From Babylonia areolata (Eukaryota > Mollusca > Gastropoda > Neogastropoda > Buccinidae), in contig NC_134882.1 of assembly GCF_041734735.1 (NCBI RefSeq), positions 20,886,928 through 20,950,927 on the forward strand: a DNA stretch of 64,000 nt, given 5' to 3'. The notes beneath the pieces were generated by a model. The model ran no database searches. It worked only from the letters and a program-made list of their open reading frames with translations, and had not been told where the DNA came from. A program made the translations under genes and the position numbers. Shown piece after piece: positions 1 through 12,676 of this stretch. The first letter of the stretch is position 1, and every line of letters begins with the position of its first letter.

Positions 1-374
1 GTAGACAGTGGTGTTGAAAATGATTTCAGGACTGATAACAATGATGCGCTGCCTGTGCTTTGACTTGTTTCCCTGATCGAGTGATTCTTGACACGTCTGT
101 CCTGAGTTTGGGTCCGAGGGCTGGGTTTACATTCAGAGCGATTTTTTGAGCTGCATTAATTTTTTACAGTTTGCCATCAGTTTTGACGATTCTTCTTCTT
201 CTTCTTCCGTCTGAGTGATCTTATGAGCTGTATTCAGTTTTTACACATCCAGACATTGCCATCAGTTTGACGACTATTCACTGAAGATCAGAAGCGTCCT
301 GTCAACCTGTCTAAGACTAAAGACAGGAGATAGTTTGTTGGTCTCCCATCTCTATTCTGCCATCGCAGTCACTT
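1..374. other. No recognisable gene
   Basis: Unique-looking sequence with a short TTC run near 190-206. It may belong to the 5' part of the LINE that follows, or to unseen 5' sequence of KIF4. Nothing specific can be supported. Confidence 0.3.
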
Positions 375-905
375 TATGCTTGCTTGTAAAAGTTGTATGC
401 AGACAGGGCGAAACCGAGTTCAAATTTAATTGGTACTGAATTTGCTGGTCAATTCAGTGACGGGAAGCTTCCAGGTGGACTTCTTGCATGCTGGTAAGTT
501 GAATGCAGACATGGGGAAACCAAGTTCGAGCTAATTATAATCAAAGCTGTGAGTGAGCCATTAGCTGATAGGAAGCTTCAGTTCCAGTGCAGCCTTTTTG
601 CTTGTATGCAGACAGAGTGTAACCGGTTTTGGATTTAAGTTGAGTGTGAGCCCCTAACTAGGAAGCAACAATCAAAGTTATACTAATGTGGACTCTTTGC
701 TCACTTGTATGCTGACAGGGTGAAACAGAGTTGAATCCTTTTAGGGCTGAAGTGTGTAAGCCCCTAGCTGATAGAAAGATTTAGTTACAGGGTGGACTTT
801 CTGTTTGCTTGTATGCAGATAGAGTGAAACCAAGTCAAGTCTGCTTATGACTGAAGTGGTGTGTAAGCCCATGCTAATAGGTAGCCTCAGAGAGTCTGTC
901 TCTTT
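375..905 (+). repeat. Diverged tandem monomers (about 110 bp, about 5 copies)
   Basis: Five diverged units share a core like ttgtatgcagacagggtg followed by gtgtgtaagcccctagctga. They end about 10 bases before the ATG of a LINE ORF1 remnant, so they may be its 5' promoter monomers, as known for some LINEs (inference). Confidence 0.6.
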
Positions 906-1507
906 ATGCTTTCAAGATGTCTGGCACAAAAAGAGGATCAGCATTAACAGCCACAATTGCAATCACTCCACTAAAAACACAACATCATTTAGCAGCTGCA
1001 GGAAGCTAGTCAAGGACAATTATAAATCTTTGGTGTGTGGACTGTGAAAGATTGTTTCACATAACTTGTCAAGGCAGTGCAGATGATGTATATGGTGTTC
1101 TGAAAAAAAGACAGCTACACCAGCCACAGATACATTGGTATTGTAACAATTCTTACAACTTCTTAGCTAAAAATTCATAAATGATATGACAAAACTGCAG
1201 ATGGTTGTAGGAAAATTGATGGAAGGTGTTGAGAAGAGAGTAACCAAGATAGAAAAAGGCCAATTTCCACAACAAATGGTTGATGCTGTCATGAACCTTC
1301 ACCAAGACAAAAGACACCAGCAAAAGTACCTTGGGGTTGGAAGAAGTGGAAAAACTAGTACTGCAGTAGACAGCAAAACAAAACTGTGTGCAGCTGAGGC
1401 AGAGGATAGGGCAAGGAGACAAATGAGTTTTATGATTTTGAGATTTGCACAGCCCTGCAAAAGACAATGAAGACAAGAAGGTGGAGAATGGGGTCAACAT
1501 GAACTAG

Positions 1508-1840
1508 GTTCTGCAAAAGTTTAGGGCCCTGAAGTGAGCCATTAGAGATTCAGAGATTGAAGACCATGTCAACAGAAGTCACCAGGTTATACAAGTTAGG
1601 GCCCAGAAGTGAGCCATTAGAGATTCAAGATTGAAGACTATGTCAACAGAAGTCACAGAGCAATGGAACCAGGTTATACAAGTTAGGGCCCAGAAGTGAG
1701 CCATTAGAGATTCAGAGATTGAAGACCATGTCAACAGAAGTCACAGAGCAACAGAACCAGGTTCTGCAGGAGTTAGGGACTAGAAGTGAGCCTAGATTCG
1801 AGAGATTGAAGACTATGTCAACAGAAGTCACAAGGACAGA
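1508..1840 (+). repeat. Minisatellite, about 80-90 bp x 4
   Basis: Four units with the core gttagggcccagaagtgag and gaccatgtcaacagaagtc. They lie inside the LINE remnant just after its ORF1 part, so they are probably a local amplification of LINE coding sequence. Confidence 0.75.
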
Positions 1841-1984
1841 CTGAGTTCTCCCAAGCCAGAGGCCTGAAACAAAGAGAAATCTAAGGGGATGACCTCACAA
1901 GAATTAGATGGATCTGCAGAAACAGTCAGGTTGTAAACATGGGGAAGTAATAATAACAATGATAATAATAAGTATTTTACCTAC

Positions 1985-2740
1985 TCAGGTTGATGAAGAA
2001 TAGAATAGAATGTCTTTGTTACCAAGTGTACCAGGGTCACAAGGAATTTTTGGGGGGATAGTACATAAGATACGAACATAAATCAAAAATCATACACAAA
2101 CACAGATACAGTAGAAATAAGATACATACAAGTGCATATCAATATAAAAACTTGTGCATACTCACACATGCACGCACTGCACACGCACACACACACATGC
2201 ACGCGCGCACACACACACACACGTTTGAACAGAATTTGCATATTACATGTGGATGGGGCTGATGACTAGATATTCAGGTAGATGGTTGTTGGTTGCACAA
2301 TTCTATTTATCACACTGGATTTGTTCGAGAGACAGGGCATTGACTGCTTTGGGGAAAAAGCTATTGGCGAAGTGATTGGTTTTTGTCCTTTTACTTCTGT
2401 ACCGTTGACCAGAGGGGAGCATTTTGAAAATCCCAAAAGCTGGGTGTGATTCATCCTGGCTGATTGATTTTGCTTTTTTGAGTAGCCATTTATAATATAT
2501 GTCTTCTAGAGAAGGTAGATCAGCCCCGGTAATCTTGGTGGCAGTTTTTATGATTCTGTTAAGGGCTGCAACTTCTGCCTTGGAAATGTTTCCATACCAA
2601 ACAGTAATAACAAAGGTTAGCACACTTTCAATGACTGCTTGGTAGAAATCAACTAGGATTTCTTTTTTAATTCCAAACTTTTTGAGGCACTGTTGAAGGT
2701 AGACATAGAGAAAGGCCAAGCTTGAAGAAAAGGAAAGCAT
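1985..2740 (-). mobile_element. LINE 3' end (CR1/L2-like), minus strand, 5' truncated
   Basis: The minus strand from 2740 to 2303 reads an open RT C-terminus: LVDFYQAVIESVLTFVITVW, then LNRIIKTATKITGADLPSL and HPAFGIFKMLPSGQRYRS, all typical of the last part of CR1/L2-type ORF2. The 3' end at about 1985-2045 reads as a typical tail ending in repeated TTCTA. It is inserted in the opposite sense into the LINE remnant at 911-3260. A (CA)n tract at 2175-2222 lies in its 3' UTR. Confidence 0.65.
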
Positions 2741-3424
2741 CTGTTGTAAATATTTTGAAATGTTTCGATACGATAAATCTAGCCAGTTTCACAACCAAAA
2801 ACAGCAAAAGAAAAACCGATTACACTGGGGCAAGTGTATAGAAGCCTGAGCAGCAGCCTTGAAAATGTGCAAAGATTGAATGAAGTCCTACTGGAAACAG
2901 TCAAAGGTAGGCCTCCAAATACTCTCATTCTAAGCAACTTGAACTATCCAGAAATAGGCCTGAGAACAAGAGAGGTGTAGGACAGGGGGATAGCACCCAG
3001 TTTTTGAAAACTTGTTAAGGAGAGAGAGACTGGAGCTGGCATGGGAAAGAGTGACCATGCTTCACTGATTCTGAAACTGTCATGTAGGAAACAACTTCAC
3101 AAGGATGCAGGTCAAGCCCATTTCCACTTGTCAAAGGCAGATTTTGATAGCATTAGGAAAGACCTGGGAGCTGTAGACTGGGAAGAAGTAATGAAGGATC
3201 TGTGCTGTACATTATGAAAAAACAACATTATCATACATGAACAGTTTGCTGCTGCATGTTATTGTTACATATGCATGGCATTTGATGCTCCACATAGCAA
3301 TCTTTTTATATCTGTAATTAATTAATTGTAATTGTTTCAGTCATTGTGTGTGTGGAAGTCTTTTTTCTAACACAGTAACAGCATCTTTTAAACTTTTGTT
3401 TTGTTTTTTGTTTTGTGCATAGGG

Positions 3425-3656
3425 ATGTCAGACCAGCAAGTCATTCCAGTCAGGGTGGCTTTGAGAGCTCGTCCATTAATTCCCAGAGAAGAGAACGAAG
3501 GCTGTCAGACCTGTCTTTGGTTTCACCCAGATGAGCCTCAAGTTATTCTTGGCAAGGACAAAGCGTTCACGTATGACTATGTCTTCTCTCCTTCCCAAAA
3601 CCAACAAGATGTTTACAATAAATCAGCACAACAGCTGGTGAAAAGCATCTTTGAAG
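3425..3656 (+). CDS. KIF4: KIF4 coding exon 1 (motor N-terminus)
   Basis: Encodes residues 1-77 plus the first base of Gly78, beginning [18 protein letters not shown], the beta1 strand of the kinesin motor (human KIF4 has [12 protein letters not shown]). An AG acceptor after a T-rich tract ends at 3422, so the exon itself starts at 3423 and the ATG lies at its third base. The donor is gtgagc at 3657. Phase 1 out. Confidence 0.93.
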
Positions 3657-3874
3657 GTGAGCACAGTCTGTTGGTCAGGGTAATTGTTTGATTTGTTTTT
3701 GAATTCCTTGCATTTAGTGGCCAGTTGGGTTTTTTTGATATCATCCTGCAGAGATATTTTTCCAGTAATACTTACTAGATCAGATTCCATCTTAAGAAGA
3801 CTTTTTTTCTCTTCTTTTACAGTGACTTGAGCGAGCTCATCTCATATACAACTTATCAAAGAATAAACATACAC

Positions 3875-3929
<55 letters not shown>

Positions 3930-4135
3930 CACAAACACAAACACACACACACACGCACACTCACACGTACCATAGTCACAGTCATACATGCACCCACTGA
4001 TATTGGTAAAAAAACCCAAATAAAACACAAGAGAGGAAAGATTCTGCTTCTGAGAAGGGTGCACCTCTTGTGTCAGGGCTGCAGGAGTGTCTTCTTTCCA
4101 TTTTCCAAACTGTTAAGAAAACAGGAGAAAGAAAA

Positions 4136-4175
<40 letters not shown>

Positions 4176-4555
4176 AAAAGAAATGTTGGTCATGAATGCT
4201 GATAAACTAAACCATTGCAGGCTACAATGCAACAGTGCTGGCATATGGTCAGACAGGCAGTGGCAAGACCTTCTCAATGGGGGGTTGCTATGAAGCGTAT
4301 CTCAGTCAGGATGAAGACGCCATGGGCATCATCCCCAGGATCCTCAGAGACCTCTTCAGGGGCATCAGTGAGAAGTCTGAGTACAGCTTCAGAGTTACTG
4401 TTTCTTACCTTGATGTGAGTTGTTCCTTTCTTCATCTGCTGTGTTTGAGTGGTATTTTGACTTGTATCTTCTTCCATAAGATGGTGGGCTTGCTTTTGAT
4501 GGTGTTTAATATTGAATGTGTTTGCCAGCGTGTGTGTGTGCAAGTGTATGAATGC

Positions 4556-4586
<31 letters not shown>

Positions 4587-7500
4587 TACGTGCGTGTATG
4601 TACTTGAATGAGGGCATGTATGGTTGTGCATGAGCAGGTATGTGTGGGGTATTATTTGTGTGTTGAAGCTACTTATACATTAAAAAAAAATATGTGTAAT
4701 TTTCATTTCATAAAATCATATAAGGTGTTTTCTGTAACCTGAATATTTTTTTTTAACAAAGTATATTCTTTGATAGTGGTGCATATTGATTTTTAACTTA
4801 TGCTATTACTAGTATTAGACCAGCACTTTATTTTATTCAAAATGAGCAATATTGCCATACTGGTCAATGCTGCTAAACTGAACCAATGGTGATGGTAAAA
4901 ACTACCGGATCAGGATTTTCACTCCCATTCCCATGGGTGCAACTCTTCCGTCCTGAGACGGATTTCACTTTTCAGGTTTTTGTCATAAAGGAAATGTCTG
5001 TTTTCAGAAAAAAAGAAAAGAAAAACAAAGTGCCTCCTACCTGTTGATGTAGTCAGTCCAAGAGAGCAATGTACTGAATGGCTGTGCCCACCTTCCTTCC
5101 TCCCCATGAGTTGGCCCTGGTTGTCAGCTGGGCTAAAGTGAAATCTGTAGTACTAATAGTGATAATGTTAATGTGAAATCTGCAATAGATAGATAATACA
5201 GGCGTATATTAGGAATTTGAAAATGAATAAAAAATATGTTTAAAAAAAAAAGAAAAAAAAAAGGAATTTGAATTACAGCCAAGGACACCATTTTGAGGAA
5301 GAGTACACCATTTTTTGACAAGAATACACCAAATACGAATATAAGGTCTACAGGTCTGGAAATGTGGATGAGTGTTGCCAGGGTGAACTTGAACTGAAAC
5401 TGGTGAAAGGACTTTGGACCTAACCCATTTGCATTTTATATGAAACAGTTCCAACTTCCATACAAGCAGCTTTATGATTTTCATTCATTGTTAAGGTGTG
5501 ATATTTTCCACCATTTGTATTGATCGTGATTCATGGTTAAGATGAGTTATTTTCCACCATTTAATGTCTTTAAATAGTGTGTGTTCATGGTTTTATCACT
5601 TTATGTCTGTATGTCTGTAGGTACAACATATAACCAAATCAGTGATTTTTAGATGAAAATTTGTTTTTGATTGAGCAAGAGCCTTCCAAATGCCTGTTAA
5701 ATGTAATATCCCCCCTGGGTCCCCCAACAGGGCGCTGCCCATGTACCCTGTCAGGGGCGTTGATGGCCCCTGGACCCCTGCCTTTCACTTTTTTGGTTTT
5801 CTGGCAGTTGTAACCATGCATTCAACTGTGCCTTGAGTGATAATGATAATAAATAGTATTTAGCACTAAATCTTGTGCAGAGACAAATCAAAGCACTTTC
5901 ATTCCAGTCAGCCACAATCATGCATAACTCTAAAAAAAACCCATGAAAAACATTAAAGAGGTTGGGGATGGAGGCTATTTTGGGAAGAGGTGGGTTTTAA
6001 GGCCAGACTTGAAAGAGCTGAGTGCGGAGGCCTGACAAAGTGAAAGAGGGAGTTCATTCCAAATGCAAGGTCCAGAGACAGAGAAAGTGTGGCGGCCGAG
6101 AGTGGAGTTTTCGAATCTGGGTATGCGTAACCCTGTGCTACCTGTCACATGTGGGCAGATGGAGCTCGATAGCCTGGGAAGGCAGTCCATCTAAGACAAG
6201 GAAAAGTCTGAAGTAAAACCCATGAAGTGCTAAGGAATGCAGGACAGTCTCGACATGCATTGACCCTGGGTCCATGGCCATGTCCCGACTTTCAGTAGCC
6301 GCGCCCCCGTGCCTCCGAGGAAGGTTTTTGAGCCAGAGGCTAGGACAAGGACAGTCTGATATAAAACCTACGACCTGAGGACCTCACTGTCACCGTCCCA
6401 GCTTGCTAGGCTATGGCAGATGAACCACGGGTGTAAAGGGTGGGGCCAGTACTGCGCACACTGCACTCCACCTAAAAATTCCATTGCGCAGGCTTGAAGG
6501 ACACGTCCACGTCCGCGCCACCAACTATTCCAAGCCCTGTAGCGATGGGAAAGGGGCGAAAACGGCAGGTGGAAGATGTCACTGGAAGCCGCAGTTCCAA
6601 TCCTGCATGCAGGCGGTTCAGGATATTGGTCGCCTGATTGTTGACCCGGAGGTGACAGCATCACTCGGCAGCACCCTGAACGACCAAGCAGCCTTTTCTA
6701 GGGACAGCACTGCTTGCTCCACACGGAGAGAGGCCTAGAAAAGGTGGTCCAAACAAATGCTCATCTCCATACCCCCCAGTTGGCTAACCGCGGTCAACGG
6801 GCATCTCCAAACGCGGTCGAACAACAATAGAGAAGAAAAGGCCGGCACCTGCCTCACAATTAGGTGCAAAAGGACTAAAGGTAGCATGCTGGAACATCCG
6901 AACCATGCGTGACTCTGCAGACAGCAACCACCCAGAAAGGCGTTCCGCTCTAGTCGCACACGAACTTCAGAGACTGAACATTGACATTGCTGCCGTCAGC
7001 GAAGTCCGCTTTGCAGGGGAAGGCAGCCTCCAGGAACACGGCGCTGGGTACACCCTCTACTGGTCAGGCAAGCCAGAGACCGAGAGACGCCTTTATGGCG
7101 TAGGCTTTATGGTGAGGAGCACCATTGCCTCCAAGCTTGAAAACCTGCCAACAGGACACTCAGACCGAATTATGTCCATGCGCCTCCCACTACGGAACAA
7201 ACAGCATGCCACTCTGTTCAGCGTGTACGCTCCAACCCTCCAAGCGGACCCCACAGAAAAGGTCAAGTTTTACACTGATCTGCGCAACCTCGTTCAGAAC
7301 ACCCCTGCTGACGACAAGGTCATCATCCTTGGTGACTTCAATGCCAGAGTTGGCCAAGATTCAGAAGCCTGGAAAGGAGTCCTTGGCAAGCATGGCGTTG
7401 GTAATTGCAACGACAATGGGCGCCTTCTTCTCGAGTTCTGTGCAGAGCAGCAGTTTACCATCACCAACACCATTTTCCAGCAGAAGGACAGCCTGAAGAC

Positions 7501-10500
7501 AACGTGGATGCATCCTCGGTCCAAACATTGGCATCTCATTGATTACATCCTGATGCGCCAGAGAGACGTACGAGACGTCCTACACACCCGAGTGATGCCC
7601 AGCGCGGAGTGTCATACTGACCACCGCCTCGTCCGCAGCAAGCTCAGGCTCCACTTCAAGCCCAAACCAAAGAAAGGAGGAGCTCCTAGGAAGAAATTCC
7701 AGGTCGGCAACTTTCAGTCAGCTGAAGTGAAAGCTGAATTCCAGGCGAAGCTTCAGGACAAACTTGAAGACCCCAGTTGCCCCACAGACCCCTCTCCAGA
7801 AGCACTATGGGCACAGCTGAAATCAGCCATCCTGCAGTCCTCTGAAGAAGTCCTAGGGTTCTCGTCGAAAAAGAACAAGGACTGGTTTGACGAAAACAAC
7901 CAGGAGATCCAAGAATTGCTGGCGAAGAAGAGATCAGCCCACCAGGCTCACCTTGCACAACCGTCTTGTCCGGTGAAGAAAGCAACCTTCCGGCTCATAT
8001 GCAGCAACCTCCAACGCAAGCTTCGTGAGATTCAAAATGGGTGGTGGACCAACCTGGCAGAGAGGGCTCAGCTTTGTGCAGACACTGGTGACTACCAGGG
8101 CTTATATGAAGCCTTGAAGGCGGTGTACGGTCCCTCATACCAGGTCCAGAGTCCTTTGCGCAGCGCAGACGGCCAGGCGCTCTTCACAGACAAGATGTCG
8201 ATCCTGAACAGGTGGTCGGAACACTTCCAGGCCCTCTTCAGCGCCAACCGCACGGTTCAAGACTCGGCAATTCTCCGCATCCCACAACAGCCAGTGAAAT
8301 TACAACTGGACGAGCTACCAACCCTAGAAGAGACTGTCAAGGCCATTGAACAGCTGAAATGTGGCAAGGCAGCAGGGGTTGACGGAATTCCGCCAGAGGC
8401 GTGGAAGAATGGAGGCCCAGCACTACACTCCAAACTCCACAACCTCTTTGTCTGCTGCTGGGAGCAAGGCAAACTACCACAGGACCTCCGTGACGCAGTC
8501 ATCATCACCCTGTATAAAAACAAGGGAGAAAAGTCGGACTGCTCCAACTACAGGGGGATAACTCTGCTCTCCATCGCAGGCAAGATCCTCGCCAGAGTCC
8601 TCCTAAATCGGCTGGTGCCTACCATCGCCGAAGAACATCTCCCAGAGAGTCAGTGTGGCTTTAGAGCCAACAGAGGCACCACTGACATGGTCTTCGTTCT
8701 CAGACAGCTACAAGAAAAATGTCGGGAACAGAACAAAGGACTGTATGCGACATTCGTCGATCTCATGAAAGCTTTCGACACCGTGAGCAGAAAAGGTCTG
8801 TGGGAGATCATGAAACGTCTAGGATGCCCCCCAAAATTCCTCAGCATGGTCATCCAACTACATGAGGAACAGCGTGGACAGGTCAGACACAGCAACGACC
8901 TTTCGGAGCCCTTCCCAATTGGAAATGGAGTGAAACAAGGTTGTGTCCTCGCGCCGACCCTCTTCACGATCTTCTTCAGCATGATGCTCCAACAGGCCAC
9001 TGAAGATCTTGGCGACGACGACGGTATCTTCATCAGATACCGCACTGATGGCAGCCTATTCAACCTGAGGCGGCTACAGGCCCACACCAAGACACTGGAG
9101 CAACTCATCAGAGAGCTTCTGTTTGCCGACGATGCTGCCCTCGTTGCCCATACAGAAGCGGCCCTGCAGCGTATAACGTCCTGCTTCGCAGAGGCTGCGC
9201 AGCTCTTCGGCCTAGAAGTCAGTCTGAAAAAGACGGAAGTTCTCCACCAGCCTGCCCCACGGGAAGAATTCCACGCTCCTCACATCAACATCGGTGAGAC
9301 AGAGCTGAAGTCGGTCCACCAGTTCAGCTACCTAGGCTGCACCATCTCGTCTGACGCCAAGATCGACAAGGAGATCGACAACAGACTTGCAAAGGCAAAC
9401 AGCGCATTCGGCAGGCTGTACAAGAGAGTGTGGAACAACAAACACCTGAAGAAAGACACAAAGATCAGCGTGTACAGAGCTGTTGTACTGCCCACCCTGT
9501 TGTATGGCTCCGAAACCTGGGTCACCTACCGGCACCACATACGTCTGCTTGATCGCTTTCACCAGCGCTGCCTTCGCACCATCCTCAGCATCCACTGGAG
9601 TGACTACATCACAAATGTCGAGGTCCTGGAGCAGGCAAAGACTATCAGCATCGAGGCAGTGCTGCTAAAGACCCAGCTACGTTGGGCAGGGCACGTGTCC
9701 AGGATGGAGGACCACCGCCTGCCCAAGATCGCGCTGTATGGCGAACTGTCCACTGGCCACCGTGACAGAGGAGCACCCAAGAAGAGATACAAAGACTCCT
9801 TGAAGAAAGCTCTCGGTGCCTGTCACATTGACCATCGCCAGTGGTCCGCAGTAGCCGCTGATCGAGAGACCTGGCGACGCACCATCCACCAAGCTGTCTC
9901 TTCCTTCGAAAACAACCGCAGGGCCAGCCTTGAGGACAAACGCAGAAGGAGGAAGAACCACGATGCTGCAGCCGCGAACCCAGACCAGACTTTCCCTTGC
10001 AACCGCTGCGGCCGACTCTGCTTTTCCCGCATTGGCCTTGTCAGCCATGAGCGTGCCTGCATCAGACGTGGACAACGCCCTTCCTAGATCTTCGTCAGCG
10101 AAGCCAGGCCATGATGCGTAAACAGAGATGGTCTTGGTACTAGTCATTTGGATGAGACAATAAACAGGTCATGTGTGCGGCATGTGTAGAAGGCACATGA
10201 AAGAAACCCTGGCAACATGCTGTAACAAAATCCACTTTAATAGTAAATCAAATACACTTGCAGACAGAAACATAAAATAAAAATGTAAGTGGCACTGCAC
10301 CTTGGTGACACGCTTTCCCCAGGGAAAGCAGCCATGAGCCTGAATTTCACACAGAGAATTCTGTTGTGACAACACTTACATGTATTACAGTACAAACTAC
10401 AATACAGTACAGCCACGATCATAAATAAAGTATCCACAGTGACTGAAAATAAAGGAATACTATCAACTGATGTATATAAAATTATACATGTATACAGTAC

Positions 10501-10961
10501 ACTCTATATCAAAGAAGTAATACACTTATAAGCATGTGCACATGGTACATTTAATGAAACCATAATTGCAAAATTTGATATGAACCAGACAAATATTCAG
10601 TAGAAGAAATGCATAGAATAATCTGAAAGTGCAAATATTATGTAAGTGCCAGTTCCAGTGGATTTTCGTTGCAAAAATGGTTTCACATACATTTTGGTAA
10701 GTGGAAAGAAAACCTGAGCAAGTAAATAATAGAATAAACATAGTGTTGCATTCAAAAGGTGACTCAAGAGTTAGACCATATTATTTTTGAGAGCATCAAA
10801 ATAAGAGCTAGGTTTATTCTTGGTTGGCTTATGATCAGTTCATCTTCATACAATCAGACATATTAGCTGTTTACAAAATATATTTTGTGAATTTCATGTA
10901 GCTGAAAAGATTTAACTACTATTTGTTTAATGTTATTCTCTATTCACATTTTGTCTGAGTT

Positions 10962-11012
<51 letters not shown>

Positions 11013-12631
11013 ATTTACAATGAAGAGTTGCTTGATCTGCTGTGTCCACCATCTCAGAGACAAAGTTTAACCCTCAGGGAGGACCTGCATGGAGAAATTA
11101 AGGTATATGATTAACTCTCTCTGGACGAAACCCTCAGGGAGGAGCTGAATGGAGAAATTAAGGTATATGATTAACTCTCTCTGGACCAAACCCTCAGGGA
11201 AGAGCTGAATGGAGAAATTAAGGTATATGATTAACTCTCTCTGGACCAAACCCTCAGGGAGGAGCTGAATGGAGAAATTAAGGTATATGATTAACTCTCT
11301 CTGGACCAAACCCTCAGGGAGGAGCTGCATGGAGAAATTAAGGTATATGATTAACTCTCTCTGGACGAAACCCTCAGGGAGGAGCTGAATGGAGAAATTA
11401 AGGTATATGATTAACTCTCTCTGGACCAAACCCTCAGGGAGGAGTTGCATGGAGAAATTAAGGTATATGATTAACTCTCTCTCTGGACCACGGAATACGT
11501 GAGCATTCCAACATAAAATGTATTCAGATTCCGACGACGGAATGGAATAGCATTTTCCAAAAATAAAAATCCATCACACGCTGTACTCCTGATTTTGTGA
11601 TTAGCCAAGCAGAGTGCACTATTCTGGGTCACTCCACAACCGAATGGTATGATTGGCCAGCCTCTCACGTGTGGCCTGTCTCGCACACACGCTGACAAAG
11701 TTACTGACCAGTCGCCTGTTCGCATGGCAGCCTGTTAGCAAATGGCGTCTGAAGCGGGTTCTTCTCAAAATGTTGAGGAGAGAACAAGGCAGTGGCGGCA
11801 ACATTTTAGTGTTGCCAAAGTACTTGAAATGCTACAAACTGAAGGGTCGGACATCGAAGAGGTGGATGATGACGAAGAAGAAAGTGAATTAACACTTTGG
11901 CCACTGATGTTGCCTCTTGGCACCTGCAAGGGAGGCCGCCGATGTCGCCAAAAGGCGACCGAAACAGGGTAGGTCATTCACAAACCTACCACTCTTATTT
12001 TGAGGAGGTTTGAAAGGCCATGTTTTGTGCATGTGACTAGGGGAATCCCCTTCCATTGATTGACGCCATCCTTACAGTACTTCTGCAAGTTTTTGAGTGA
12101 ATTTATTACAGTTTTATCCACAACTTTGATCTTTTCACTTTCCCAAATGGCTGCATCGACCAGCAAACAACGCTACTTCACAACTGAGCAAGTTGTCGAG
12201 CAACTGAGACTTCAGCCAGGCCAGCAAAATGAGATTCAGGCGAATAATTCCCGTATGATGATGGAGTTTCATTGTCTGAGGGGGAGAGTGATAGTGATGG
12301 TGACTGGGCACTGAGCCAGGTACCAAGTCATGAGCATACGGGGTGTGGCCAGACTAGTGGAGCACATGTTCTGCTACGGCCACCACATCTGCAGCTGTGA
12401 GTGACTATGATAGTGTGGGGGAAGAGTGTGTTGCTCAAGTGGCAGCGTCTGTGTTACGTCAGAAACCAGTGTGGCCGTGGGTCGAGCTCAACTGCATGCC
12501 AATGACCAGGAGGGGGGCGTGGTAGAACAGCTGTGCCAAGCCCTGATTTGTTTCAGTGGGTGTTGTACAACATGGATGATCCCTACTGTCCTGAAGAATG
12601 GCTTCCAAATTTTACTAAGAAAACAGGTAAG

Positions 12632-12676
<45 letters not shown>

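Larger units (their letters stand above)
911..3260 (+). mobile_element. CR1/L2-type LINE remnant (ORF1 with PHD-like finger, ORF2 endonuclease piece), sense strand
   Basis: A start ATG at 917 (MSGTKRGSALTATIA) leads, with frame changes, to a Cys-rich stretch (CRKLVKDNYKSLVCGL, 990-1045) like the PHD finger of some LINE ORF1 proteins. A coiled-coil-like segment follows at 1186-1470 and RARRQMSFMIL near its end. At 2820-3230, LILSNLNYPEI and KSDHASLILKL resemble the endonuclease of ORF2, followed by the linker motif VDWEEVMKD. The element is split by a 90-bp tandem array (1508-1840) and by a minus-strand LINE end (1985-2740). Many stops; no functional product. Confidence 0.55.
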
